A stretch of 64,000 bases of DNA. Origin: Myxococcales bacterium (GTDB taxonomy: Bacteria; Myxococcota_A; UBA9160; UBA4427). The notes below the pieces were generated by a model. It was not told the DNA's origin. It saw only the letters and a list, made by a program, of their open reading frames with translations, and did no database searches. Below are positions 28,166-37,703 of this stretch, piece after piece. The DNA is taken from contig DUCN01000054.1 in NCBI GenBank assembly GCA_012959805.1, positions 1-64,000 on the forward strand, in the 5' to 3' direction. The translations under genes and the position numbers were made by a program. The number at the start of each line of letters is the position of its first letter. The stretch's first letter is position 1.

Positions 28166-29347
28166 CTAGAAGATCTCGAAGAGTCCGGCTGCGCCTTGGC
28201 CACCGCCGATGCACATTGTGACGACGCCCCATTTTGCCTTGCGTCGCTTTCCCTCGAGCAGGATATGCCCAACGCATCGCGCGCCGGTCATGCCGAAGGG
28301 ATGGCCGATCGAGATCGATCCACCATTCACGTTGTACTTCTCGGGGTCGATGCCCAGGGTGTCGCGGGAGTAGAGGCATTGGCTCGCAAAGGCCTCATTC
28401 AGTTCCCACAGATCGATGTCGTCGACCTTGAGGCCAGCGCGATCGAGCAGGCGAGGCACGGCGTAGATCGGGCCGATTCCCATCTCGTCGGGCTGGCACC
28501 CGGCGACGGCAAAGCCGCGGAAGGCACCCAGCGGCTCGATGCCACGGCTCTTGGCTTCTCCGGCTTCCATCATCACGACCGAGGCCGCTCCGTCGGAAAG
28601 CTGCGAGGCGTTTCCTGCGGTGATGTAATGCTCTTCACCCCGGATGGGCTTGAGTCCCGAAAGGCCTTCGAGGGTCGTTGTCGGTCGGTTGCACTCGTCT
28701 TTAGTGACGGTGTAATCGACTTCGGAAATCTCGCCGGACTCCTTGTCCTTGACCATCATGCGCGTGTCCATGGGGACGATCTCGTTGTCGAAGAGCCCGC
28801 CGTCCTGCGCGGCGGCGGTTCGCCTTTGGCTTTCGAGGGAGTACTCGTCCTGGTACTCGCGGCTGACCTTGTAGCGGTCGGCAACGATGTCCGCGGTCTC
28901 GATCATCGGCATCCAGAGGCCCGGGTACTGCTCCGCAAGCGGCTTGTCGACCTGCAGCGTAAACCCGGATCCCGTCATGCTATGTGTGATGGATTCGACG
29001 CCAGCGCCCACGACGATCGGGCATCCGTCGACAATGATTCGGCCCGCTGCAGTCGCGATGGCGTTCAGGCCCGACGAGCAATGTCGGCTGACCGTGACGC
29101 CCGATGTTTCGATGGAGCAACCAGCCTTCAAGGCGGCGAGTCGACCGATGTTATTTCCGGTCGTGCCCTGTGGCGTGCCACATCCGAGAACGACTTCTTC
29201 GACTTCCGCCGGATCGATTCCGGCGCGCTCGATGGAGTGTTGAATGGCATGGCCGGCCATGGCGACGCCGCCGGTGTTGTTGAATCCGCCGCGATGGGAC
29301 TTGGCCAGTCCCGTTCGGGCCGTTGATACGATGACAGCTTCGCGCAT
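28166..29347 (-). CDS. Thiolase (acetyl-CoA acyltransferase)
   Basis: 393 residues, full length. It cleaves 3-ketoacyl-CoA, or condenses acetyl-CoA, in the cytoplasm. The acyl-accepting Cys is C90 in SRHCSSGLNA. The other active-site blocks are NEAFA, NGGSISIGHPFGMTGAR (His) and CIGGGQGAAGLF (second Cys near 379). The enzyme would close a beta-oxidation cycle with the acyl-CoA dehydrogenases at 50.5-52.8 kb and the acyl-CoA ligase at 35-36.7 kb. ATG 29347 begins the conserved MREAVIVSTARTG. The gene is monocistronic, ending at the hairpin at 28094. Confidence 0.96.
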   Translation of the reverse strand: MREAVIVSTARTGLAKSHRGGFNNTGGVAMAGHAIQHSIERAGIDPAEVEEVVLGCGTPQGTTGNNIGRLAALKAGCSIETSGVTVSRHCSSGLNAIATAAGRIIVDGCPIVVGAGVESITHSMTGSGFTLQVDKPLAEQYPGLWMPMIETADIVADRYKVSREYQDEYSLESQRRTAAAQDGGLFDNEIVPMDTRMMVKDKESGEISEVDYTVTKDECNRPTTTLEGLSGLKPIRGEEHYITAGNASQLSDGAASVVMMEAGEAKSRGIEPLGAFRGFAVAGCQPDEMGIGPIYAVPRLLDRAGLKVDDIDLWELNEAFASQCLYSRDTLGIDPEKYNVNGGSISIGHPFGMTGARCVGHILLEGKRRKAKWGVVTMCIGGGQGAAGLFEIF

Positions 29348-29553
29348 GATGGTTCTCTCCTCGATTCGATACGGATGGGTCAGAAGATTTCGACGACGCC
29401 GACGAGTTGTGGGCGTCTACGTCAGGGGCAACGATGTGGTTGACGACCGTGACGGCGAACGCAGAGCTTAGCGATCTCAATCGCCCTCGGCAGAGTCATT
29501 TTTTGGTCTTGGTGGCTGTGCTTGGGCCTTGCTCTTGCTCCGCGCCCGTGATT

Positions 29554-30351
29554 CTAGCCCTTGATCTTGCGTTCCTGGCCGCGATCGTAGAGCCAGACAT
29601 CGCCGTGGGCGGTGAACCGGTCGCCCTCGACGACGATTCCACTGCCATCGCGACAGGCATAGACGGGAAATTTCGACTGTTCAGAGTAGAAGAGCATGGC
29701 GTCCCGAATCTTTCGTGAGACCCTGAAATGCGGAAAGAATTCGAAATCGACGAGATCGAGGGCTCCCCAGCGCGACTTCGGAAGCTCCACGTTATTCTCG
29801 TCGCGATCGAAAGGCGGGTACGCCGCCAGCCCGATATTGGGCGTGGCGAGAATCGCGCCCGCAGACAGGCCGGCCAGGACGCCGCCCCGATCCGCAAATT
29901 GGCGCAGGGCCGAAAAGAGTCCGGACCGACGCAGATGCATCAGGTAGTGGAAGGTGTTGCCGCCGGAAAGGTACACGACATCACTTTCCAGAAGTGCCTT
30001 CGCGGCGCGGGACCTCTGCGGACCACGCTGGGCAAAGGCGGGGTCGTCCGCGGCGAGACACTGGAAATCGGTTCCACCAAACGCGCGATAGCGACGTACG
30101 AAGCGGCGGTAATAGTCCCGCGCACCATCCTGGGTAAAGGCCAGGTAAGTCATTCGCACCTTGCCGGGCTTGCGCTTTTCCGACCTTCGCAAGGCGAGGG
30201 CCAGCAGACTCTCATGAATCAGGGCATTGCGACGCTCCTGTCCCCCGGAGTAGAGAACGATGTGGCGTTGAGAACTTCGTGGTCTGGCCAAGGGGCGCTC
30301 CGATTCATTTCTTGTTGTGCACGCCAGCTTCCTCGACCCATCCTCAAACAA
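29554..30351 (-). CDS. Peptidase S51 family (dipeptidase E/cyanophycinase-like)
   Basis: 265 residues. The fold shows RHIVLYSGGQERRN at the start, then VVYLSGGNTFHYL (oxyanion side) and GVLAGLSAGAILATP, the nucleophile elbow with Ser as in peptidase E. FFPHFRVSRK supplies the His region and YACRDGSGIVVEGD the final strands. Peptidase E cleaves Asp-X dipeptides; this copy is longer at the N-terminus by ~28 residues that look unstructured, so the true start may be further in. There is no signal peptide, so it is cytoplasmic. It lies 15 bases from the decayed GST gene upstream. Confidence 0.82.
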   Translation of the reverse strand: MFEDGSRKLACTTRNESERPLARPRSSQRHIVLYSGGQERRNALIHESLLALALRRSEKRKPGKVRMTYLAFTQDGARDYYRRFVRRYRAFGGTDFQCLAADDPAFAQRGPQRSRAAKALLESDVVYLSGGNTFHYLMHLRRSGLFSALRQFADRGGVLAGLSAGAILATPNIGLAAYPPFDRDENNVELPKSRWGALDLVDFEFFPHFRVSRKIRDAMLFYSEQSKFPVYACRDGSGIVVEGDRFTAHGDVWLYDRGQERKIKG

Positions 30352-30366
30352 CGAGATGAATGGGGT

Positions 30367-30814
30367 TCAGCTGCGTTCCATCGAGGCGAGTAGGGCTTCC
30401 CGCGTTTCCTTAATGAGCTGGTCGGCGATAGGATCCGAGACAATGGCTTCCCGATATTTTTTCGGCTTCGCCGATGAACTCCTCGAGATATCCAAGCGCG
30501 GTTGTAATTTCGGCGAGGGCTCTTCGGGCCTTGTCCGCGGGATCCGAGGGGTGAAGGGCCGGATTGGGGTAGGCGTCCTCGAGATATTCGCAAATGACCT
30601 CTGATTCGGGCAGCGACGTCCCGTCCTCGAGAACGAGGGTGGGGACTCGGCCCATCGGATTGATTTCTTCGTACTCGCATTTGGGTGTCGTGTCGCCATG
30701 GAAGCCGTGCGGCGTCACGCTCTCGCCGTCAATGCCTTTTGCATAGAGCATGAGGCGCACACGAGTCGGGAAGGGCGAGAGGTCGGTCGGGTAGGGCTTC
30801 ATATCCAAATTCAT
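30367..30814 (-). pseudogene. Glutathione S-transferase, frameshifted and truncated
   Basis: From ATG 30814 the thioredoxin-fold N-terminus of a GST is clear: YPTDLSPFPTRVRLMLYAKG, NPMGRVPTLVLEDGT and LPESEVICEYLED. It runs into the first C-terminal helix. The first frame ends at TAA 30410-30412. A second frame from about 30450 continues YREAIVSDPIADQLIKETRE to TGA 30367-30369. GSTs have ~200 residues with an all-helical C-domain; here almost all of that domain is gone, so the fragment cannot be a normal transferase. Confidence 0.75.
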
Positions 30815-31007
30815 CCTCGAAGATCGATCGGAGGAGGCTACCAGCGTTCGCCGGAGATGGCTGGAATATCGGCGACCTTCGAGAATGGATCCGGGGCGAC
30901 CTAATCGCGTCGGTTGGAGCTACGCTCGGACACGGCGTGAGGGTGCCGTTGCCGAGTCGCTGTGTTGTTGTCGATGGGCGGATTCATCAACGTAAGGAGG
31001 AAGTGAA

Positions 31008-33131
31008 ATGAGTGGAGAGAATCGTCGCCGACAGAAGGCGTTTGACGAGGAAGCGATCTCTGCGGGCAATTTTGGTCTCGAGATCGATCATGATCAGGTC
31101 GAGCGAGAAACGGCCGCACTCCTCGCCAAGATGACCCCAGCACAACTGCGCAACGAAATTCGAGGCAGGCAACCGCGTCCAATCGACGGGCTCTTTTATG
31201 CAGGCGGAGATGAATCGCTCGGACTTGCGCCCTGGAAGATGGTGGACGGGCCAAGAGGTGCTCGCTCGGGAACCGCCACCGCATTCCCAGTCGCGATTGC
31301 TCGCGCCGCAACCTTTGACATGGATCTCGAACGTCGCATCGGTCTGGCGATCGGTCTCGAAGTCGCCGCTCGTGGCGGCAACGTCTTGCTCGCTCCCACC
31401 ATCAACCTACTGCGGCATCCCGGATGGGGACGTGCGCAGGAGACCTATTCGGAAGATCCGCATCACACCGGCGCGATGGGCTTTGCGTTCATCAGCGGCG
31501 CACAGAATCATGTGCTCACCAGCCCGAAGCATTTTGCGTTGAATAATCTCGAGAACACTCGTTTTGAGCTGAGTGCGGAGATCGATCCGCGAAGTCTGCA
31601 CGAAGTCTATCTCTCGCATTTCAAGCGCTGTGTCGTTGGGGCGCAGGCTGCTTCCGTCATGAGTGCGTACAACAAAGTGAATAACACTTTCTGCGGAGAA
31701 CATCCCGAGTTGCTCGATGAGATTCTGCGAGGGGACTGGGGGTTTCGCGGCTTCGTCGAATCCGATTGGTTCCTCGGCGCACGTTCGACAGCTCCGTCCT
31801 TGAATGCGGGACTGGACATCGAAATGCCTGCACCGTTTCGGTTCGCTGATGACAAGTTGGACGAGGCTGAGGCCAGTGGTGAAGTCGAAGCGGCGACGAT
31901 TGTGCGGAATGCCGGACGTTCGGTGCATCAGAAGCTCGCCTGGAAGCTCGGGGATGACGAGGTCGCGGGGAAGCGTCGACCCGACGCCACGGTCGTCGAA
32001 TGTGACGAGCATGTTGCGCTGGCTCGCGAAGCGGCGCGCAAGTCGATTGTCCTGCTGAAAAACGAGGGGCGTATTCTGCCCCTCGATGCGAATGCGGGAC
32101 TGTCGATTGCCGTAGTCGGCGACCTGGCAAATTTCGAAAATCTCGGAGATCGCGGCAGCAGCATGGTGACGCCTTCGGCGGTGAGTAAGCCTCTCGAAGC
32201 AATTGAGCAGGCCGTGGGTTCCTGCAAGATCGAGTTCTTCGGGAGCTATGTCGAACTGTCTCGCCTTGCTGAATTCGATCTGGCCATCGTCGTTGCGGGC
32301 CTGACGTACAAAGACGAAGGCGAGTTTATTCCCACCGCACAACAAGACGCGGAGGACGAGACCGAGTTCGCACGCGGGGGCGATCGCGCGGGATTGGAAT
32401 TGCCGCTGGAGCAGCGTGACTTGATTGAACGCGCCGCGTTGGCGGCGAACCAGACGATTGTTGTTTTGGAGGGTGGCTCGGCGATCATTATGCGGGACTG
32501 GATCGATTCGGTCGACGCAGTCTTAATGAGTTGGTACGGGGGGCAGCAAGGCGGCGCGGCACTCGCAGACATTCTATTCGGAGAGGCTTCACCGAGCGGA
32601 CGTCTTCCCGTCTCGATTCCCCGGGACATGGACCATTTCATGGCCTGGGATGTGACATCTCTTTCAGTTCATCACGACCTGATGCCGGGCTATCGTTGGT
32701 TGGACCAGCATGGTCATGCCGCCGAATTCCCCTTCGGATTTGGACTCGGGTACACCGAGTTCGAAATCGATGACCTTCGCGTCGAACGCGTTGGAAAGGT
32801 TTTTGAATGTACGGTGCATGTTCGCAATACCGGCGCGCGAAGCGGTGCCACCATTGTTCAGCTCTATGTGGGTCACGAGAATTCCCGTGTTGCTCGAGCC
32901 GGGAAGGAACTCAAGGGTTTCGGGCGAGTCGAACTGGAGCCGGGCGAATCCGTTGATCTTGAGATCGAGATCGCGGACGACGACCTGCGGTTTTATAATG
33001 TGCAGGCGGATGATGGACCCGATTGGGAACTAGAAGCGTGCGACTACTTCCTTCGGGTGGGTCTGTCTTCAGCAGACCTGCCGCTGTCCTCATGTTGGAA
33101 ATTCGCGGAGGGGCAATGGAAGTCGAGCTGA
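31008..33131 (+). CDS. Glycoside hydrolase family 3 (beta-glucosidase-like)
   Basis: 707 residues. N-terminal GH3 barrel: VDGPRGARSG, APTINLLRHPGWGRAQETYS, SPKHFALNN (conserved Lys-His), SAYNKVNNTFCGEHPELL, and the nucleophile Asp253 in FVESDWFLGA. The middle alpha/beta sandwich has ARKSIVLLKNEGRILPL. The C-terminal fibronectin-III-like domain has GATIVQLYVGHEN and KELKGFGRVELEPGE. There is no signal peptide, so it is cytoplasmic and probably acts on imported glycosides or glycosylated sterols or terpenoids. ATG 31008 follows AAGGAGGAAGTGAA, a strong RBS. Confidence 0.94.
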   Translation: MSGENRRRQKAFDEEAISAGNFGLEIDHDQVERETAALLAKMTPAQLRNEIRGRQPRPIDGLFYAGGDESLGLAPWKMVDGPRGARSGTATAFPVAIARAATFDMDLERRIGLAIGLEVAARGGNVLLAPTINLLRHPGWGRAQETYSEDPHHTGAMGFAFISGAQNHVLTSPKHFALNNLENTRFELSAEIDPRSLHEVYLSHFKRCVVGAQAASVMSAYNKVNNTFCGEHPELLDEILRGDWGFRGFVESDWFLGARSTAPSLNAGLDIEMPAPFRFADDKLDEAEASGEVEAATIVRNAGRSVHQKLAWKLGDDEVAGKRRPDATVVECDEHVALAREAARKSIVLLKNEGRILPLDANAGLSIAVVGDLANFENLGDRGSSMVTPSAVSKPLEAIEQAVGSCKIEFFGSYVELSRLAEFDLAIVVAGLTYKDEGEFIPTAQQDAEDETEFARGGDRAGLELPLEQRDLIERAALAANQTIVVLEGGSAIIMRDWIDSVDAVLMSWYGGQQGGAALADILFGEASPSGRLPVSIPRDMDHFMAWDVTSLSVHHDLMPGYRWLDQHGHAAEFPFGFGLGYTEFEIDDLRVERVGKVFECTVHVRNTGARSGATIVQLYVGHENSRVARAGKELKGFGRVELEPGESVDLEIEIADDDLRFYNVQADDGPDWELEACDYFLRVGLSSADLPLSSCWKFAEGQWKSS

Positions 33132-33228
33132 CGCGAATGACTAAATGGCAAATCATCCGGGTCCTTGATCATTGGTTGCTGTAAGAGAATAGACAGACGA
33201 AGGGCGCCTAACGTCGGCTCGGGGACTG

Positions 33229-33585
33229 ATGGCCGTCCTGGCAGAGACGCTCGATCTCGATCTGGCGATTCGGTTTTGGGACGGATCGAAAGTTCCGCTC
33301 GAACAGAATGTGCGCTCGTCCTTTGAGGTAGTCATCGACAACCCGGGTGTGCTCAGTTCGCTGATCAGGCGGCCGACGCCGGACAACTTGAAGCGGCAAT
33401 ACGCCGAAGGGGCGCTTCGCCTAAACGGTGGAGATTCCCTGGATTTAATCCACACGGCAGAATCGAATCAGGGAATCAGAAGGCTCTCGCAACTTCCTAA
33501 GTGGCGGACTCTACGGGCCGAGGGGCTGGGCGACGCGTTCATCGAGTACATGTGGGGTTGGGCGGGGTTCGTCCAAGAGGCGTAG
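33229..33585 (+). CDS. Stand-alone N-terminal domain of a cyclopropane-fatty-acid synthase-like protein
   Basis: 118 residues. The pattern IRFWDGSKVPLEQN, SFEVVIDNPGVLSSLIRRPT, YAEGALRLNGGDSLDLI matches the SCP2-like lipid-binding N-terminus found ahead of the SAM methyltransferase domain in CFA synthases. The frame stops at TAG 33583-33585 with no methyltransferase downstream, because the wax-ester synthase gene begins 37 bases later. It may be a deletion product or a stand-alone lipid-binding domain. It is likely in one unit with the WS/DGAT gene. Confidence 0.6.
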   Translation: MAVLAETLDLDLAIRFWDGSKVPLEQNVRSSFEVVIDNPGVLSSLIRRPTPDNLKRQYAEGALRLNGGDSLDLIHTAESNQGIRRLSQLPKWRTLRAEGLGDAFIEYMWGWAGFVQEA

Positions 33586-33621
33586 GATGGGAAGATCCTA
33601 ATTGGTGAGGCAGGTAATCCA

Positions 33622-35103
33622 ATGACTTCTGAATCGAGTGAGCGCGAATCCGATCGACAGGAAAAGCCAAAAGACATGCCCCTGAACTGGGCGCGATCTC
33701 GGGAAATGAACGGGATCGAAGCGCTGATGTGGCGCGCAGAATCGGATCCGAAAATGCGGTCGACGATCTGCTCACTCGCGCTGCTCGATCGCATGCCGGA
33801 CTGGGATCGATTCGTCGACGCATGTGATTGGGGGTCTCGCATGGCTCCGCGGTTCCGACAAAAGGTGGTCGAGCCGGCGTTCGGTGTCGGAATTCCGATC
33901 TGGGTCAATGATCCGGATTTTGATCTGCATTATCACGTTCGCCGAATTCGACTCACGGAGCGGGGCGGTTGGCGTGAAGTGTTCGAGGCGGCAGAACAGA
34001 TTGCGATGACGCCCTTCGATCGTGCTCGCTCTCCCTGGGAAGCAGTTCTGATGGAGGGACTGCCGGAGGGGAAGGCGGCTTTGCTCATCAAGCTCCATCA
34101 CTCCACTACGGATGGAATGGGTGGCTTCCAGCTTTTCTCGAAGCTTCATTCCCGGACCCGCGAACACAATCCGGACAAGCCCCAGCCCGAGGCGCCTGCA
34201 CCGGAATGGATCAGTCCGACAGATCTCCTTTTTGAGCAGCTGACGCGGGATGTGCGCTCGGCGCCCGCTGGTTTGCGGAAGACGGCACAGACATTGATGG
34301 GTGCGCTTGAGAAGCCCGGTGAATCAATGCGCGACGCGATCGGATTCATGCAGTCGCTCGGCCGCGTCGTCGGGGAACCGGAAGTCGAGGGGTCGCCACT
34401 CCTCTACAAGCGGAGTCTGGCTTGGCATTTCATGGCTCTGGATATCGAGTTCGCGGATCTTCGGGCCTCCGCGAAAGCCGTCGATGCGACGATCAACGAC
34501 GTCTACCTAGCATCGCTGTTGGGCGCGTTCCGGATGTATCACGCCAAGCTGGGATACGCGATTCAGAAGATGCCGATCGCGATTCCGATCTCTGTGCGTC
34601 GCAGCGACGATGACGAGGGGGGCAATCAGTTTGCGGGTGCCCGATTCGCTGCGCCCGTGGGCATCGCGGATCCAAAAGCGCGCATCAAGGCGATTGGGAA
34701 GCTGGTTCGCTCGGCTCGATCGGAACCTGCAATCGATGGCATGTCGCTCATCGCCCCGGCGCTCGCTCGCCTACCCGGCCCACTCCTGGGAAGTCTTGCA
34801 GGAAGCTTGACCAAGGCCAACGACTTGCAAGCCAGCAACGTGCCCGGATTTAGGGACGAACTCTTTATTGCGGGAGCACGGATCGAACGCCTTTACGGAT
34901 TCGGTCCTTTGCCGGGTTGCGCAACCATGATTACGCTCGTCACTCACGGCGGAACGTGCTGCATCGCTGCGAATGTCGATCGCGCAGCAATTACCGATCC
35001 GGAGCTTTTTGGGAAATGCCTTGAGGATGGCTTTGCCGAGGTGCTTGAACTGGCCGATGGAGCCGCGCCGCCGGTCCGTCGAATGGATCCAATCGGAGTC
35101 TGA
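33622..35103 (+). CDS. Wax ester synthase/diacylglycerol acyltransferase (WS/DGAT)
   Basis: 493 residues. The catalytic HHSTTDG (His159, His160, Asp164, fitting HHxxxDG) lies in LLIKLHHSTTDGMGGFQLF. ATINDVYLASLLGAF and PIAIPISVRRSDDDEGGNQF are the second conserved block, and NVPGFRDELFIAGARI the PLW/NVPG-type segment. The enzyme transfers a fatty acyl group from acyl-CoA to a fatty or isoprenoid alcohol or to diacylglycerol at the inner membrane to form storage lipid. It is convergent with the acyl-CoA synthetase gene, which could supply acyl-CoA. Confidence 0.95.
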   Translation: MTSESSERESDRQEKPKDMPLNWARSREMNGIEALMWRAESDPKMRSTICSLALLDRMPDWDRFVDACDWGSRMAPRFRQKVVEPAFGVGIPIWVNDPDFDLHYHVRRIRLTERGGWREVFEAAEQIAMTPFDRARSPWEAVLMEGLPEGKAALLIKLHHSTTDGMGGFQLFSKLHSRTREHNPDKPQPEAPAPEWISPTDLLFEQLTRDVRSAPAGLRKTAQTLMGALEKPGESMRDAIGFMQSLGRVVGEPEVEGSPLLYKRSLAWHFMALDIEFADLRASAKAVDATINDVYLASLLGAFRMYHAKLGYAIQKMPIAIPISVRRSDDDEGGNQFAGARFAAPVGIADPKARIKAIGKLVRSARSEPAIDGMSLIAPALARLPGPLLGSLAGSLTKANDLQASNVPGFRDELFIAGARIERLYGFGPLPGCATMITLVTHGGTCCIAANVDRAAITDPELFGKCLEDGFAEVLELADGAAPPVRRMDPIGV

Positions 35104-35128
35104 TCGACCATCGGCACTCGCTGAGACG

Positions 35129-36676
35129 CTAGACGATTCGCGTGTCGTCTTTTCCCCAATAGCGATCGCGTAGAATGCGTTTGTAGAGTTTGCCGGTCGG
35201 GAGTCTCGGGAGCTCATGGATGAAGTCGATGCTTCTCGGAACTTTGTAATGCGAAAGTTCTTCACCACAATAGGTCAAGAGTTCCGCTACGAGATCGTCG
35301 CCTTCCGGAACGCCGGGCATCAACTGGACGACGGCTTTGACTTCTTCGCCGAAGTCCTCGTTTGGGACTCCGAAAACGGCGACGTCGGCGACCCTGGCAT
35401 GCGTAATGAGTCGGTCCTCGATCTCTCTCGGGTAGATGTTCACGCCACCGGAAATGATCATGTAGGCCTTGCGGTCTGTCAGGAAGAGATAACCGTCTTC
35501 GTCGAGATAGCCGACATCGCCTAACGTCGTCCGGCCGCCAGAGAGACGCGATTCTTCGGTTTTTTCGGGTGCATTGTGGTATTCGAAGGGCAGGCCGGCG
35601 CCGGAGAAATAGACGTTTCCTTCCTTGCCGGCGGGTAGGTTGTTACCCTCGTCGTCAACGATATGTAGATCTCCGACGCGAATCTTCCCGACGGAGCCAG
35701 GCTTCTTTAGCCATTCATCGCTGTCGATGCGCGTGCTGCCATTGCCCTCACTGCCGGCATAATACTCGTGAAGGATGGGACCCCACCAATTGATCATCTG
35801 CCGCTTGACGGGTACGGGGCAGGGCGCGGCGGCATGAATCGCGCATTCGTGACTCGATAGATCGAAACCGACCCGCTCGGGCTCCGGGAGCTTGAGCATC
35901 CGGCTGAACATCGTGGGCACCCATTGGCTGTGCGTGACGGAATGTTTCTCGATGAGAGCCAGGGAATGACCGGGGTCAAATTTCTCCATCATCACCACGG
36001 TGCCACCCCAACAAAGCGTCGCGTTGATGAACGCAATGGGCGCTGCATGGTAGGTCGGGGCGGGCGAGAGGTAGACCATGTTCTCGTTGTACCCATATAT
36101 CGGGCCGAGCGCTTGGGATGCCAATGATTCCGAGGGGTGAATGCGGGTGAGCGTGCGCATGATTCCCTTGGGCCGACCGGTCGTGCCCGAGGAGTAGAGC
36201 ATTGTTGTGCCGAGGGTCTCTTTTTCGATTCGCTCGTTGGATTCAGAGTCGATGCCCTGCTCGTAACTTTCGTAACCCGCCATCACTCCATCCATCATCA
36301 AGCGTGAGTGCACGCCGGACGCGGTATTTTCGCCGTCGAGCTGCGCGATGATGTCTTGTTTGGCCCGGCTGGTGACGAGCGCCTGGGCTTGGCAGTCATT
36401 CAAGATGTAGGCGAGTTCGGGCGCCGTGAGATAACAGTTGATGGCCGTGACGTAGAGTCCGGATCGCAAGCCCGCCCATACGACTTCCATGTAGCGAGGG
36501 TGGTTCTCGAGGAAGATTGCGATGTGGTCGCCCTCGCGGAGTCCCGCTCCGCGCCAGAGTCGCGCGAGCTGATTCGATCGTGCATCGAGTTCTCGGTAGG
36601 TCACCGTCTCTTTACTGCGACCCATGATGATGGCCGCCTGGTCAGGTTTTGATTCCGCGTAGGTTCCCGGGTACAT
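35129..36676 (-). CDS. Acyl-CoA synthetase (AMP-forming)
   Basis: 515 residues of the ANL superfamily. The P-loop A3 motif is YSSGTTGRPKGI. Later come HEYYAGSEG (A5), GDVGYLDEDGYLFLTDRKAY (A7-A8, with the hinge Asp in TDRK) and the C-terminal LPRLPTGKLYKRIL carrying the catalytic Lys of the A10 motif. It activates a carboxylic acid through an acyl-adenylate to acyl-CoA. The N-terminal part YAESKPDQAAIIMG is typical of FadD-like enzymes for lipids or sterol side chains; the chain length cannot be told. It is divergent from the EEP gene at 36841. Confidence 0.95.
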   Translation of the reverse strand: MYPGTYAESKPDQAAIIMGRSKETVTYRELDARSNQLARLWRGAGLREGDHIAIFLENHPRYMEVVWAGLRSGLYVTAINCYLTAPELAYILNDCQAQALVTSRAKQDIIAQLDGENTASGVHSRLMMDGVMAGYESYEQGIDSESNERIEKETLGTTMLYSSGTTGRPKGIMRTLTRIHPSESLASQALGPIYGYNENMVYLSPAPTYHAAPIAFINATLCWGGTVVMMEKFDPGHSLALIEKHSVTHSQWVPTMFSRMLKLPEPERVGFDLSSHECAIHAAAPCPVPVKRQMINWWGPILHEYYAGSEGNGSTRIDSDEWLKKPGSVGKIRVGDLHIVDDEGNNLPAGKEGNVYFSGAGLPFEYHNAPEKTEESRLSGGRTTLGDVGYLDEDGYLFLTDRKAYMIISGGVNIYPREIEDRLITHARVADVAVFGVPNEDFGEEVKAVVQLMPGVPEGDDLVAELLTYCGEELSHYKVPRSIDFIHELPRLPTGKLYKRILRDRYWGKDDTRIV

Positions 36677-36840
36677 CGATTCGAACTCCTCTACAGTCTC
36701 GAAACATTACCGAGTTGCCTGTGGTCGCGCCGCTTGGTTTTGTTCGAAACGAGCGCCTTGCTCTGGGCTGCGGCCGTCATCGCGGGCCAATCCAATTCAT
36801 TCGAAGTGGGTCGCGGCGGCGGGGCTGCTAGGTTCGAGAC

Positions 36841-37689
36841 ATGTCTCTGAAAGTGCTCACGCTGAATATCTGGCATGACCAGGAACCGTGGTCGGCTCGA
36901 CTGCCCCTCTTACAGAAGTGGATCAGGCGACTCGATCCAGATCTGATTGCCTTCCAGGAGGTACTGGTCGGAGACGGGGTTGATCAGGTCCAAGAAATTC
37001 TGAGCGGCGAGGGGGATCATGCCAGTGGCCATTCCAAGTATCACCGGGACTACGTGGCGGCCATGACCCTGCCGGATCGCAAGCATCTCGAGTTTGGCAA
37101 CGCGATTGCGAGTCGATGGCCGATCATCGACCGGGAGGAGATCAGGCTGCCCGATCGGGCCGACTGGGAGACGCGCGCCGCATTGGCCGTCGACATCGAT
37201 AGCCCATTTGGGACGATTGGCTTTACCTGCACCCACCTGCATTGGCAGTTCAACCATGGCCATGTTCGTGAAAAGCAGGTTCAGCTCTTGACCGAGCGAG
37301 CCTGGGACCGAAGGCCGCGAGATGGCTTCCCGCCGATCATTGCGGGGGATTTCAATGCGGAGCCTGCGTCGGATGAAATTCGTTTCATGACAGGTCGGCA
37401 CTCACTCGATGGCAAGAGTGTGGCCTTTCTCGATGCATGGGAGGTGGCTGGAGATACATCGCAAATCGGAGAAGAAGGCCAGGGCATCACGTGGTCGAAC
37501 CGGAACGACTATGCGCGGGTCGAGTTCGAGCCGAATCGGCGAATTGACTACATCTTTGCAGGTCTTCCCGGTCGCCGGGGGCTCGGCTGGGTCGAAGCGT
37601 GTTGCGTTGTCTGCAATGAAGAAGAGGGCGGTGCCTGGCCGACCGATCATTTCGGTGTGTACGCCGAATTCCGAACCGACAACACCTAA
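36841..37689 (+). CDS. Endonuclease/exonuclease/phosphatase-fold hydrolase (cytoplasmic)
   Basis: 282 residues, no signal peptide. The EEP motifs are complete: LKVLTLNIWHDQEPW, DLIAFQEVLVGDG (metal Glu), GFTCTHLHWQFNHGHV, IIAGDFNAEPASDEIRF (Asp/Asn), RRIDYIFAG and WPTDHFGVYAEF (catalytic Asp-His). Such stand-alone EEP proteins act as phosphodiesterases on nucleotides, phosphoinositides or sphingolipids; no substrate can be chosen. It is a second EEP enzyme in the window beside the lipoprotein at 24842-25981. Confidence 0.9.
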   Translation: MSLKVLTLNIWHDQEPWSARLPLLQKWIRRLDPDLIAFQEVLVGDGVDQVQEILSGEGDHASGHSKYHRDYVAAMTLPDRKHLEFGNAIASRWPIIDREEIRLPDRADWETRAALAVDIDSPFGTIGFTCTHLHWQFNHGHVREKQVQLLTERAWDRRPRDGFPPIIAGDFNAEPASDEIRFMTGRHSLDGKSVAFLDAWEVAGDTSQIGEEGQGITWSNRNDYARVEFEPNRRIDYIFAGLPGRRGLGWVEACCVVCNEEEGGAWPTDHFGVYAEFRTDNT

Positions 37690-37703
37690 GTTCGGGTCTA
37701 GGT

